64,000 bases of DNA from Pseudomonas oryzihabitans NBRC 102199 (GTDB lineage Bacteria > Pseudomonadota > Gammaproteobacteria > Pseudomonadales > Pseudomonadaceae): the NCBI RefSeq assembly GCF_000730625.1, contig NZ_BBIT01000001.1, forward strand, positions 186,001-250,000. The letters are read 5' to 3'. Shown here piece by piece: positions 47,772 through 56,772 of this stretch; within the stretch, counting starts at the first letter, position 1; every line of letters starts with the position of its first letter. A program made the position numbers and the translations under genes. The notes below the pieces were generated by a model. It saw nothing but the letters and a program-made list of their open reading frames with translations, had not been told where the DNA came from and ran no database searches.

Positions 47772-50015
47772 TTAATTGCAGACTAATTGTCTCGCCAGCG
47801 CCATCTCGACCGAATCACCATCCTGGTTCAACGCATCGAGCCCTGACTCCGGAACGTCTCCGGACGTGCTCTGAGCCACAGCGATCTTCTTGGCCATCAG
47901 CTGCAGGCAGGTGATCTGCGAGCTGCCGGCATAGCCGAAGAACAGCACTCGTACCGCTTGCTTCTGACCGATCCGCCACGACCGGCGCGCTGCCTGCTGC
48001 AGGGTGTAGACGTTGTAGCCCGTCTGCAGGAAGACGATGGTCGGGAAGTCCAGGAGGTCCAGACCGGTTTTCACCAGCTCCGGGTTGGTGACCAGCACGT
48101 CGACGCCGCGGTCGACCTGGTCGAGGATCCAATCCTCGCGCCGGGCCGTGTCCACCGAAGCACGCAGTACCGCCACCTTCAGACCGGCCTGCTCGAGCAA
48201 GCGCTTGAGCCTACTGGTCGTGTCCCGGGTGCCGCTGTAGACGGTGTAGGCCAGCACCTTGCGGCCCAGCGCCTTCTGCTGGCGGCATAGCTCGATCAGC
48301 GCCTCCTCCTTGGGGCTGGCCTCGTCTTCGTCGAAGATCGCGTCGACCCTGGCCAAGGTGTCCCGGGTCCGAGGGTGTTTCACCACCTCCGGCCGGAAAC
48401 AGCAGTCTGGCCAGGCCAGCAGCACGTTGAGCACCACCCCGAGAAGGGTTGTGTCTCGCCGTGCCAAGGCCTGGCGAAGCTCCGCGGTCAGTTTGCCAGC
48501 CAGCTGCCGATAGGCCGCGTCCTGGTGCGCCTCCATCGGGATGTCGACGAACTCCTCCTGGTACGCCGGCAGCACATTGCCGCCGATGTCCTTGAGCTTG
48601 AGAAACACGGTAAAGGGCAGCACGAAGCGGTGGATGCCTTTGGGGCCGAAGCCTGGGGCCTTCACCGTCCGTACCGAGAGCTTCTTGCCCCGGGCCGTCT
48701 TGTGCGACTGGCTGTCGCGCTCGGTGTAGATGTCCTTGAGCACGCCGTGGTCGCGCATGAACGACATGGCCGCAGGGGCCATACTGCCACGCGTGTTCGG
48801 TCGGTAGCCGTCCTCGATCATGCGCCGGGAGAGGATACGGAACAGGAGGTAGAATAGGTCATCGGCATAGCCGCCCATGAGCGTGCCCGTCAGCAGCAGC
48901 GTCTTGCGCGCTTTCGCTGCCAGCACTCCCATGGCCTGGCCCTGGGCCGAACCGCTGTTCTTGTACTCGTGTCCCTCGTCAACCACCAGCAGATCGAAGT
49001 AACCGTCCGGGAGGTAGCGCTTGATGAACTCGGTCGGCTGATAACCGCCTTCGCCGAAGCCGAACTCCAGGTTGGCCATCGCCCGCTCCATGCGCTTTGC
49101 CTGGCGGTCACTGAAGACGAAGTTTCCCCGCGCGTCCATCAGATTGATGAACTCGTGGACGTTGTCAGCCAGCATCGTGGCGAGAAACTCTTCGCCGAAG
49201 TCCGCGACCAGCTTCTCGGCCCGGATGGGGCCAATGGTCGGTATGCGGCACATCGACTTGAGGATCACGCTGCGCCGATCACCGTTGGCAGCTTTACCTG
49301 GCCGCATCAACGTCCAGAGGGGCGCCTTGCACTTCGGGCACTGCCGACGCCGTTCCTCGTGCAGGAAGTCTTCCACAGTCAGGTAGTTGCCTTCCTCGTC
49401 CTCGAGCACGCGGCCACAGTCCGTGCAGCATGCCAGTCGCCGTCCCCCGGCGGCGCGACGTACACTGCACGCCAGACGCCAGTGGAAGCCCATCCGCATC
49501 CGTACGCGGCCCAGGATGAAGAACTCCTGACGACCATCGTAGGGCTCGCCCAAGGCCTGGCGGAGCTTGAGCAGTTTCACCAGGGTGTCCGGCCCGTTGA
49601 GCACCCACACGCGCGCGCCCGGGACGGTTTCGAGGATCTCCCGCCGCCACTTGTAGACCAGGTGGGGCGGCGAGACGACCAGGGTGCGGCGATAGCCCTC
49701 GGCGTGAAGTACAGCTGCCACGGCGATGGCCATCATGGTCTTTCCGGTCCCCATCTCGGCGTTGATGATGCCGGCCTGTTCGCCGCGGTCGAGCAGCAGC
49801 GCGGCAATCGCCTGGACGACATCGGCTTGCGCCGGGAAGGGTGTGCGTTTGAGACCTGCCATCACGCCCTGGCGTCCGGGGTGAGCGGCGCCGGCATAGA
49901 CGGGTGGGTTGGAGCGGTTGAGGGAGTCGAGCAGACCCTCGCCGAACTCGGCGATGAAGTCGGTCAGGCTGACGGTGGTGAGCAGGGCCGGTTGGCCAGC
50001 GTTGAGGTCGGTCAT
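47772..50015 (-). CDS. SNF2-like DEAD/DEAH helicase of ICE accessory region
   Basis: A 747-residue superfamily 2 ATPase. Walker A is AEMGTGKTMM (87-96), motif Ia LVVSPPHLVYKW, motif II LVVDEGHEYK, motif III LLLTGTLMGG. The second RecA domain has LVTNPELVKTGLDL and QQAARRSWRIGQ, the SNF2-type motif VI. A zinc-ribbon insert (CTDCG...CPKCKAPLW) lies at about 197-245. The family occurs in this ICE class next to the DUF6094 methyltransferase and DUF3275 genes; its role is not established. It resembles helicase partners of DNA-modifying enzymes. Confidence 0.85.
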   Translation of the reverse strand: MTDLNAGQPALLTTVSLTDFIAEFGEGLLDSLNRSNPPVYAGAAHPGRQGVMAGLKRTPFPAQADVVQAIAALLLDRGEQAGIINAEMGTGKTMMAIAVAAVLHAEGYRRTLVVSPPHLVYKWRREILETVPGARVWVLNGPDTLVKLLKLRQALGEPYDGRQEFFILGRVRMRMGFHWRLACSVRRAAGGRRLACCTDCGRVLEDEEGNYLTVEDFLHEERRRQCPKCKAPLWTLMRPGKAANGDRRSVILKSMCRIPTIGPIRAEKLVADFGEEFLATMLADNVHEFINLMDARGNFVFSDRQAKRMERAMANLEFGFGEGGYQPTEFIKRYLPDGYFDLLVVDEGHEYKNSGSAQGQAMGVLAAKARKTLLLTGTLMGGYADDLFYLLFRILSRRMIEDGYRPNTRGSMAPAAMSFMRDHGVLKDIYTERDSQSHKTARGKKLSVRTVKAPGFGPKGIHRFVLPFTVFLKLKDIGGNVLPAYQEEFVDIPMEAHQDAAYRQLAGKLTAELRQALARRDTTLLGVVLNVLLAWPDCCFRPEVVKHPRTRDTLARVDAIFDEDEASPKEEALIELCRQQKALGRKVLAYTVYSGTRDTTSRLKRLLEQAGLKVAVLRASVDTARREDWILDQVDRGVDVLVTNPELVKTGLDLLDFPTIVFLQTGYNVYTLQQAARRSWRIGQKQAVRVLFFGYAGSSQITCLQLMAKKIAVAQSTSGDVPESGLDALNQDGDSVEMALARQLVCN

Positions 50016-50119
50016 GTGGATCTCCTGGGATGAGAAACGGGCACGACCGACCCCGGACGGGTATCGGCGTACCCAAGGGGTTGAGGTGATGGAACGGTTC
50101 CGCCAGCGGGCGGTGTTGT

Positions 50120-51568
50120 TTAGTAGTCGGAGGGCAACAGCAGTGTGGTAACGCTGCGGTCAGCTTCGGTGATGATCCAGAGCCGGGGCTCGTCGGACAT
50201 CGGGGTGTCGTAGCTTGAGAACAGCCGATTGCCCAGGCGCAGGGCCTGGTCGTTACTGTGTTTGTCCTCTTGGTCAAGCTCGCCCCAGTCCGCCTGCAGA
50301 TGACGCCGCAGGTAGGTGGCGGGGTTGAGCTCACCGCGCTCCACCAGGTCGCTTACCGCTGCCGTCATGACGATCCGACCAGGGTCGAAGCGTCCAGCCG
50401 GTAGCCGGAGCGGTTCAGGTGCTGCCGGTGCGGGTGGCTCGGTCGCCGGCGCCGACGTAATGGTCAGAACCTGTCCCAGCGTCTGAGATCCTGGTGTCAT
50501 GTCCCAGGCCCGGATCACGGGCACGAAACGGTCGGTCAGGATCCGCGACTCCAGGACGTTGCCGTCCTTGTCCTCAGTGAACTCAGTGCGGCTGACCTTT
50601 TCCTTGTAGGTGTCGCCCTTGAGTACCAAGACGCGCCCATTGGGAGAGGTGACCACGCCCGAGATCGCTCCGGCCGCGAGGGCCAGGGCCAGGTGCCATT
50701 GCGACAGCGCCTTGACCGGTGGTCGTGGTACTTGGCCAGCCTGGCCAAAGTGTAGGGTGAAGTCGCTCCAGAGTCCGCCCAGTCGACCTGTTTCCAGGGC
50801 GAGCTGCTCGGGCTCCAGGGTGACGCGGTAGAAGTGCTCCAGTTCCGTGACGGCGGCCGGTACACCATAGGGTTCCCCGAGCCATACCTCCGGCAGCGGT
50901 TCGGCCACGGTCTCGCCGCTACCGATCGCACGGAAGCACTCTCGGGTTGCCTTGACGTCAGCGGGTCTCGCCAGGTCCTGCCGGCGAATCCGGATACCGA
51001 AGATCACTACCTGCTTGAAGGTTGGATCCGCGGCCGCATGGATCTGCAGGCTGGTGAAGTGGTTGCAGAGCCAGCCACACAGCTCATCGTCCAGAACGTA
51101 GTGCGGCACGATCAGCACCAGGGTGCCCCCGTACTGCAGCAGTGGTAGCGAGCGCTGATAGAACAGCTTCTCCAGGCGCCGGCGGCCGCTGCCCTGATAC
51201 TGGGCGGCACCGCTGTGGTCGGCGACCAGGTCGCCATAGGGTGGGTTGAGCCAGAGCAGCCCGAAGGCTTGCCGCGAGATGATGGTGTCCATCAGGTCGC
51301 CCTGCAGGACGCGGTCGAGCAGGCCGCGGGCGTGCTCGGCGCGCTCTCGATCGTACTCCACCGCGCAGGCCTGAACGCGCTCACGCCCGAGGGTATGAGC
51401 GGCTTCCGCCAGGGCCACCCCTTCGCCGGCGCACGGATCGAGGATCCGCATGGTGCCATTGGCGGCAGGGCCCAGGGCCTGCAGGGTACGTTCGAGGGTG
51501 ACCTCATCGGTGGGGTAATAGCCGTTCTTGGCGAAGTTGCGCGCCAGGCGCGGAAACATCAGGGCCAT
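50120..51568 (-). CDS. DUF6094-type N6-adenine methyltransferase-like protein
   Basis: A 482-residue protein with an N-terminal class I methyltransferase domain: ILDPCAGEGVALAEAAHTLG (motif I) and LLWLNPPYGDL (catalytic NPPY of N6-adenine and related methyltransferases). A long C-terminal region of unknown fold follows. It is one of the conserved accessory genes of these ICEs (DUF6094). It could methylate ICE DNA and help avoid restriction, but no target-recognition domain is obvious. It lies 104 bp upstream of the helicase gene, same strand. Confidence 0.8.
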   Translation of the reverse strand: MALMFPRLARNFAKNGYYPTDEVTLERTLQALGPAANGTMRILDPCAGEGVALAEAAHTLGRERVQACAVEYDRERAEHARGLLDRVLQGDLMDTIISRQAFGLLWLNPPYGDLVADHSGAAQYQGSGRRRLEKLFYQRSLPLLQYGGTLVLIVPHYVLDDELCGWLCNHFTSLQIHAAADPTFKQVVIFGIRIRRQDLARPADVKATRECFRAIGSGETVAEPLPEVWLGEPYGVPAAVTELEHFYRVTLEPEQLALETGRLGGLWSDFTLHFGQAGQVPRPPVKALSQWHLALALAAGAISGVVTSPNGRVLVLKGDTYKEKVSRTEFTEDKDGNVLESRILTDRFVPVIRAWDMTPGSQTLGQVLTITSAPATEPPAPAAPEPLRLPAGRFDPGRIVMTAAVSDLVERGELNPATYLRRHLQADWGELDQEDKHSNDQALRLGNRLFSSYDTPMSDEPRLWIITEADRSVTTLLLPSDY

Positions 51569-51622
51569 GGTCGGAGCTCCAGTGTTGGGAAAGTGAGGGG
51601 GGAGGGGCCGCGAACGGCCGGA

Positions 51623-52201
51623 TCAGGAGGTGGTGAGCTGGCCCACGCGGATGCGCTGGCCAAGGTGGTACTGCAGCTCGTCGAGCTTCAGCCTAAGTCG
51701 CCAGCCGGCCAGGTCGCCCAGGGCGCCGGGTAGGCGCTCGAGCATCTGCTCCTGCAGGAGCAGCTCCATGACCGGCTCCTGCCAGTGCGGCAGGAGAGGG
51801 AGTGGGCAGGTGTCGACCACCAGCGGCCAGAGGCTGGTCAGGGGGTCCATGTTTTCGCGCTCCAGGGCGTAGGCCAGGTGATTGGCGCGGTCCGGTACCG
51901 CGCAGCGCTCGTCGAACAGCCAGACGTGAAGCAGGCTGCCAAACAGGGTGCCGCGCAGCTGGCGAGTCGTGCGTTTCTTCAGCCGCTCAGCGTCCGGAAA
52001 AACCGGCAGGCTGCGACCGCTCTGGACCAGGTGGAATTGCTCGAGGCCGCCTTCGCTGCGTCCCAGGGTGAGCCTGGCCAGGAATTCCTGGACGGCGGTG
52101 TCACGGCCCCAGGCCGAGAGAAAGATCAGCCGCCGTTCTTCATCGCAGACGCAGGCGTCCACCAGCAGATCGGGGCACTCATCAATAGGGTAGAGGGGCA
52201 T
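51623..52201 (-). CDS. ICE accessory hypothetical protein
   Basis: A 192-residue soluble protein (MPLYPIDECPDLLVDACVCDEERRLIF...). No domain recognised. The start is set by AGGAG 6 nt before the ATG. It sits 54 bp upstream of the methyltransferase gene and is likely cotranscribed with it; the combination recurs in related ICEs as far as I recall. Confidence 0.6.
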   Translation of the reverse strand: MPLYPIDECPDLLVDACVCDEERRLIFLSAWGRDTAVQEFLARLTLGRSEGGLEQFHLVQSGRSLPVFPDAERLKKRTTRQLRGTLFGSLLHVWLFDERCAVPDRANHLAYALERENMDPLTSLWPLVVDTCPLPLLPHWQEPVMELLLQEQMLERLPGALGDLAGWRLRLKLDELQYHLGQRIRVGQLTTS

Positions 52202-52262
52202 CGTCAGCTCCTGAGGGAGGCAACGCGCCCTTCGGGGCGGTTGCCCCGAAGTGGGTGATAGA

Positions 52263-52508
52263 TCAGCTGGATGACTGTAGGAAAGCGGCCATCTGCGTGA
52301 AGAAGTGATCGACAACGGATTGATCGCCGTCGGCGAAATGAAGCCATACGGCAGTGTCTTTGCCCTCTTCATCAGTGACGACGTGATCGGCGCACTCGAT
52401 GTCGTCCGAGTCACTGCTGACGAAAATGATCTCTACCGGGAGACCCGCGTAGGTACCTTGTATGGCTCCGCCGCAGATATCCACGACCAGGCGTACAGGT
52501 TCATGCAT
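52263..52508 (-). CDS. Small acidic ICE hypothetical protein
   Basis: An 81-residue acidic protein (MHEPVRLVVDICGGAIQGTYAGLPVEIIFVSSDSDDIE...) with a beta-rich N-terminal half. No known domain. It is in line with its neighbours on the minus strand and has AAGGACC before the ATG. Confidence 0.6.
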   Translation of the reverse strand: MHEPVRLVVDICGGAIQGTYAGLPVEIIFVSSDSDDIECADHVVTDEEGKDTAVWLHFADGDQSVVDHFFTQMAAFLQSSS

Positions 52509-52585
52509 AGGGAAGGTCCTTGTGGTGATGGCCAGGCCTTCCCGCTGGGAGAGGTCCCAGCCGGGTGTGGTTGTGAAGGGTGAGG

Positions 52586-53218
52586 TCAGGCCGCGCGGTT
52601 CCAGGCTTGCGATTTGAAGTCCATGTTGTAGCCCAGCTCGCCCAGCCGGTGGCATTGCTGACGCAGGCGTTGCCGGTCGACCGTGGAGTCCAGCCGCACG
52701 GTCTCGCCAAGTGGCCAGACTGTACCGAAGAGCTCCTGGTCAGCTTCATCGACATCCGGCTCAGGTGTCAGCTGAGTAGAGGCTGGTGATGCCGGCATCC
52801 CGAAGGGTGCGTTGTCGTCTGCAGGCGCTACCGGAGGGCTGGCAGGCCTGGCAGGACGAGAGGGTTGTGGTCGGGCCTTTGGCGGGGGTGCCGCAACAGG
52901 TTGCTCTTCATCGAGCGGATCCGGCGACTGCGCATCGATCTGCGCATTGTCGTAGGCCGTCAGGGCGTCGAGGTCCTTGAGCACCATGCCGTCCAGGCGC
53001 GCGCGAATCTCGATGACCAGGCGGCCGCCGGTGCTGTAGGACGAGGCACGGATCTCGGTGATGACGAACTCGCCGCGGTACTTGCCTTCCACGTGTTGAT
53101 CGAGCACAGCGTCCTTGATGACGAATTCGCCGATAGAGGTAGAGAGGCGGCCGACGTTGAAGGCGCCGTTGCGTCCCTGGATGGTGCGGATGGCCAGGTG
53201 GCCGGGGATCTTGATCAT
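52586..53218 (-). CDS. DUF3275-family ICE protein
   Basis: A 210-residue protein. Residues 1-80 (MIKIPGHLAIRTIQGRNGAFNVGRLSTSIGEFVIKD...) match DUF3275. A proline-rich linker and a C-terminal segment with VDRQRLRQQCHRLGELGY follow. The first domain looks OB-like, suggesting nucleic-acid binding. It is the last recognisable backbone gene before the catabolic region, with ATG at 53218 preferred over one 30 nt upstream. Confidence 0.85.
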   Translation of the reverse strand: MIKIPGHLAIRTIQGRNGAFNVGRLSTSIGEFVIKDAVLDQHVEGKYRGEFVITEIRASSYSTGGRLVIEIRARLDGMVLKDLDALTAYDNAQIDAQSPDPLDEEQPVAAPPPKARPQPSRPARPASPPVAPADDNAPFGMPASPASTQLTPEPDVDEADQELFGTVWPLGETVRLDSTVDRQRLRQQCHRLGELGYNMDFKSQAWNRAA

Positions 53219-53561
53219 GGCGGTCCTCGTGAATAGGGGGCACGCCATGCCCAGCAGGGGATGGGTACCCTGTGGGAGAAAACGGTGAGAGGTGCATCCA
53301 TCGGCTGAGCCGACCGCTTGCGCTACCGGATGCTCGGCAAGCTTGGGGTTGGATCAGCGCAGGGCGCCGTGGTCTTGAGATCCTGACCACCTGGGCATGG
53401 CTAACAAAGTCAGCGCACCTTTAGATGATTCTGAAAGCGACGCCCGGCTTCGTCAATGTCCTGGGGTAAAGAAAGGCACCCCGAAAACGTTTGACGGGCA
53501 GTTGGTACTGTAGAGCTTTTAGGATCAGCACAAAGACTAGCGGCCACCTGTCCTTCGAGCC
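53219..53561. other. Junction between ICE-type genes and catabolic genes
   Basis: No gene seen. A weak hairpin GGGGT...ACCCC near 53462-53481 may end transcription of the GntR gene. No attachment site, tRNA end or repeat marking an ICE boundary could be identified. Confidence 0.4.
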
Positions 53562-54257
53562 CTAAAGCATACTTGAACCTTGTGCCTTTAATAGCTCACC
53601 AATTATGGGTACCGGAGTCATGAGGTGCTGGCGCATCATCTCGCTCGCCCGTATGGCGTCGCGGGCGAGGATAACCTCGACCAGCGCGCTGTGTTCCTGG
53701 CGCTTCAAAGCCAATGCCTCATCAGAAAAAACCGTCTGCGTCAGCCAGAGATGGCGATAACGCTCGGCTTGGTCGAACAGATAGCTACGTGCTTGTAGCA
53801 ACTGTTTGGACCCGCAGCCTGTGGCAATCGCCGTATGGAAAGCCTTGTGCCGCTCGTCCCACAGGTTGAGTCGCTGCTCGGGCGTTTTCACATCGACCAC
53901 TTTGGCAAGTGTATGGGCACTGGACAGCACGGCCGCTTCCCAGGCGTCGTCACCACGGGCGATAGCCAGGGTAACGATCATCGCCTCCAGGTGAGCTCGG
54001 GCGTCGTAGATGTCGTTCAGCTCAGCTACCGACATGGAGGCGACGCGATAGCCCTTCTGGCTAATTGCCACCACCAGGCGCTCGGCAACCAGCTGTGACA
54101 AGGCTTCCCGTAACGGTCCGACGCCGAGCTCGTAGCGCTCCTTGAGCGTACTCATCAGCAGCTTTTCACCCGGCTTGAAGAGGCCTCGAATGATGTCTTG
54201 CTTCAGCCAAGCGTAGCCATTGAGGGAAGAGTTCTGTCGAGGGTTGAGCGCTTCCAA
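53562..54257 (-). CDS. csiR: GntR/FCD repressor, CsiR-like (glutarate operon)
   Basis: A 231-residue regulator: N-terminal winged helix (IIRGLFKPGEKLLMSTLKERYELGVGPLREALSQLVAERLV, about 19-60) and a C-terminal FCD ligand domain with its metal/ligand residues (DARAHLEAMIV, DERHKAFH, EHSALVEVILARD). It is divergent from csiD/glaH, as is csiR near the same genes elsewhere, where it represses the operon and responds to glutarate. A matching operator lies at 54346-54365. Confidence 0.85.
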   Translation of the reverse strand: MEALNPRQNSSLNGYAWLKQDIIRGLFKPGEKLLMSTLKERYELGVGPLREALSQLVAERLVVAISQKGYRVASMSVAELNDIYDARAHLEAMIVTLAIARGDDAWEAAVLSSAHTLAKVVDVKTPEQRLNLWDERHKAFHTAIATGCGSKQLLQARSYLFDQAERYRHLWLTQTVFSDEALALKRQEHSALVEVILARDAIRASEMMRQHLMTPVPIIGELLKAQGSSML

Positions 54258-54345
54258 ATGTCTGCTCCTGAGGATCTATCGACGGATGATAGCAAAGCCT
54301 CACGCAACCCTTAATGCTCGGCGGAGATACAATTTATACAAAAAT

Positions 54346-54365
54346 AAAAAATGTAGACATTTTTT
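54346..54365. promoter_or_regulatory. Inverted repeat in the csiR-glaH promoter region, likely operator
   Basis: AAAAAATGT-AG-ACATTTTTT, perfect 9-bp arms. It contains ATGT-N5-TTTT, the half-site form I recall for E. coli CsiR. It lies about 90-105 bp from each start codon of the divergent pair. Confidence 0.65.
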
Positions 54366-54451
54366 CATTTTGGCGATAATTTTGATCCTGCTGATGGGAA
54401 ATGGTCCCTAACCCAACGGCATCCCCCTTCTCTTTGCATAAGGACAAGACC

Positions 54452-55429
54452 ATGAACGCCTTCACTCCGATCGAAGACCTTGTGATGCCGATGCCACTGG
54501 AAACCCGCGGCTACACCCTCGCCGCCTCGGCACAGTCGCCCCGGCTGCTGGAGTTGACCTTCGCTAAGGAAACCGTGACTGCCTTCGTAGAGGCTGTCGC
54601 GCAGTGGCCGGTACAGGCGCTGGAATACAAGTCCTTACTACGCTTCCGCGTAGGCGAGATCCTGGATGACCTCTGCGCCAGCACCCTGCGTCCAGTGCTA
54701 CTTAATACGCTGCTCAGTCGGTACAGCGGCGGCATGTTGATCAAGCCACTGGGCCTGGATGACGTCGCCCAAGCAGATGACATGGTCAAGTTCGCGACCG
54801 CCTGCGCTCATCTGGTAGGCCGCTCCAACTACGACGCCATGAGCGGCCAGTTCTATGCCCGCTTCGCCGTGGTAAACACGGACAATTCCGACAGCTACCT
54901 GCGGCAACCGCACCGGGTGATGGAGCTGCACAACGACGGCACCTTCGTCGATCAGATCACCGACTATGTGCTGATGATGAAAATCGATGAGCGCAACATG
55001 GAGGGTGGCAACTCGCTGCTGCTACACCTCGATGATTGGGAGCAGTGCGAGGAATTCTTCCAGCATCCCATGGCGCGTCGCGTCATGCGCTGGACCGCCC
55101 CGCCGAGCAAGAAGGTGACCGAAGACGTCTTTCACTCGGTTTTCGACACCGATGCAGAAGGTCGGCCTACCCTGCGCTACATCGATCAGTTCGTCCAACC
55201 GGCCAATTTCGAGGAAGGCATCTGGCTGAATGCGCTGTCGGAATCTCTAGAAGGTAGCGAGCGCAAGCTGTCCATACCGGTACCGGTCGGCAGCCTGCTG
55301 CTGATCAACAATCTCTTCTGGCTGCACGGTCGGGATCGCTTTACCCCGCACGAGGGCCTCCGCCGTGAGCTGATGCGTCAGCGCGGCTATGTCTCCTATC
55401 CGAAAGTCGCCTATCAGCGCGGTCAGTAA
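54452..55429 (+). CDS. glaH: Glutarate 2-hydroxylase (CsiD/GlaH)
   Basis: A 325-residue Fe(II)/2-oxoglutarate dioxygenase, the same length as E. coli CsiD. Metal ligands His160 and Asp162 (MELHNDGTF) and His292 (FWLHGRDRF) lie at the E. coli positions, with RREL for 2-oxoglutarate near the end. It converts glutarate to L-2-hydroxyglutarate in lysine/cadaverine breakdown. The ATG at 54452 follows AAGGA; it is followed by lhgO at 70 bp. Confidence 0.93.
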   Translation: MNAFTPIEDLVMPMPLETRGYTLAASAQSPRLLELTFAKETVTAFVEAVAQWPVQALEYKSLLRFRVGEILDDLCASTLRPVLLNTLLSRYSGGMLIKPLGLDDVAQADDMVKFATACAHLVGRSNYDAMSGQFYARFAVVNTDNSDSYLRQPHRVMELHNDGTFVDQITDYVLMMKIDERNMEGGNSLLLHLDDWEQCEEFFQHPMARRVMRWTAPPSKKVTEDVFHSVFDTDAEGRPTLRYIDQFVQPANFEEGIWLNALSESLEGSERKLSIPVPVGSLLLINNLFWLHGRDRFTPHEGLRRELMRQRGYVSYPKVAYQRGQ

Positions 55430-55499
55430 GGGACGCTGCGGGAAGCAGCCGTTTCCCGCGGTACTCAATTCAAGGCAATCAGGTGCGCGAGGTGACCCT

Positions 55500-56750
55500 G
55501 TGCACGATTTCGTAATCATCGGCGGTGGCATCGTGGGGATGTCCACGGCCATGCAGCTGATCCAGGTATACCCGGACGCTCGCATACTGCTGCTGGAAAA
55601 GGAGTCCGGTCCGGCTCAGCATCAAACCGGTCATAACAGCGGAGTCATCCATGCGGGGGTGTACTACACCCCCGGCAGCCTCAAGGCGCGCTTCTGCTTG
55701 GAGGGCAACCGGGCCACAAAGGCGTTTTGCCTGAAACAGGGCATTCGTTTCGATGAATGCGGCAAGCTCCTAGTCGCTACCAACGACCTGGAAATGGCGC
55801 GCATGAAGGCGCTATGGGAGCGTACCGCGGCCAATGGCCTGGAGCGTCACTGGGTTTCGGCGGCCGAATTGCGCGAGCGGGAACCCAATATCGTGGGGGA
55901 GGGGGGGATCTTCGTCCCCTCCAGTGCTATCGTGAACTACGCCGAAGTGACCGCCGCCATGGGCCGCGCCTTCATCGCAGCCGGTGGCGAAATTCGCTTC
56001 AACTCGGAGGTAGTGGGCCTTGAAGAACGTGCAAGCGAGGTCGTGATCCGGACACGTCAGGCTGAAATCCAAAGTCGCTACCTGATCACCTGCTCTGGGT
56101 TGATGGCGGATCGCGTGGTGCGGATGCTGGGACTCACGCCTGACTTCGTGATCTGCCCCTTCCGCGGCGAATACTATTTGCTGCCCCAGCAGCATAACCA
56201 GATCGTCAATCACTTGATCTATCCCATTCCGGATCCGGCTATGCCTTTCCTTGGGGTTCATTTGACCCGGATGATCGATGGTAGCGTGACGGTAGGTCCC
56301 AATGCCGTACTGGCACTCAAGCGGGAAGGCTATCGCAAGCGAGATGTGTCAGGGCGCGACCTCTGGGAAACGCTGACCTGCCCAGGTGTGCTCAAGGTCT
56401 TGGCGAAAAATCTGCGCCCTGGCCTGATCGAGATGAAGAATTCGCTGTTCAAGGGCGGCTATCTCAAGCAGGTGCAGAAATATTGCCCAAGCCTGACCAC
56501 ACAGGACCTCAAACCTTATCCAGCCGGGGTGAGAGCTCAAGCCGTCTCTCGTCAAGGCAAGCTCATCGACGACTTTCTGTTCGTCAAAACGCCCCGCAGC
56601 ATCAACGTGTGCAATGCCCCTTCGCCCGCAGCCACGTCAGCCATTCCCATTGGCGGCCATATCGTCGACCAGGTCCGGACGCTGCTCGGCGACCGGGACG
56701 CCGACAGTGGCCGCAGCAAGAGCCCAGTGAATCAACGGGTACACGGCTGA
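55500..56750 (+). CDS. lhgO: L-2-hydroxyglutarate oxidase/dehydrogenase
   Basis: A 416-residue FAD enzyme that oxidises L-2-hydroxyglutarate to 2-oxoglutarate and passes electrons to quinones. The dinucleotide fold is DFVIIGGGIVGMSTAMQL at the start, followed by the family stretch QTGHNSGVIHAGVYY. The start is GTG at 55500 with GAGGTGA before it. It is cotranscribed with glaH, making together a short route from glutarate to the citric acid cycle. Confidence 0.92.
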   Translation: MHDFVIIGGGIVGMSTAMQLIQVYPDARILLLEKESGPAQHQTGHNSGVIHAGVYYTPGSLKARFCLEGNRATKAFCLKQGIRFDECGKLLVATNDLEMARMKALWERTAANGLERHWVSAAELREREPNIVGEGGIFVPSSAIVNYAEVTAAMGRAFIAAGGEIRFNSEVVGLEERASEVVIRTRQAEIQSRYLITCSGLMADRVVRMLGLTPDFVICPFRGEYYLLPQQHNQIVNHLIYPIPDPAMPFLGVHLTRMIDGSVTVGPNAVLALKREGYRKRDVSGRDLWETLTCPGVLKVLAKNLRPGLIEMKNSLFKGGYLKQVQKYCPSLTTQDLKPYPAGVRAQAVSRQGKLIDDFLFVKTPRSINVCNAPSPAATSAIPIGGHIVDQVRTLLGDRDADSGRSKSPVNQRVHG

Positions 56751-56772
56751 GCCGCCCCGGACAAGTGCAAGG

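Noticed and set aside
48969-50033. 354-codon open frame opposite the SNF2-like gene
   Set aside because: Antisense shadow in GC-rich coding DNA with no recognisable domain.
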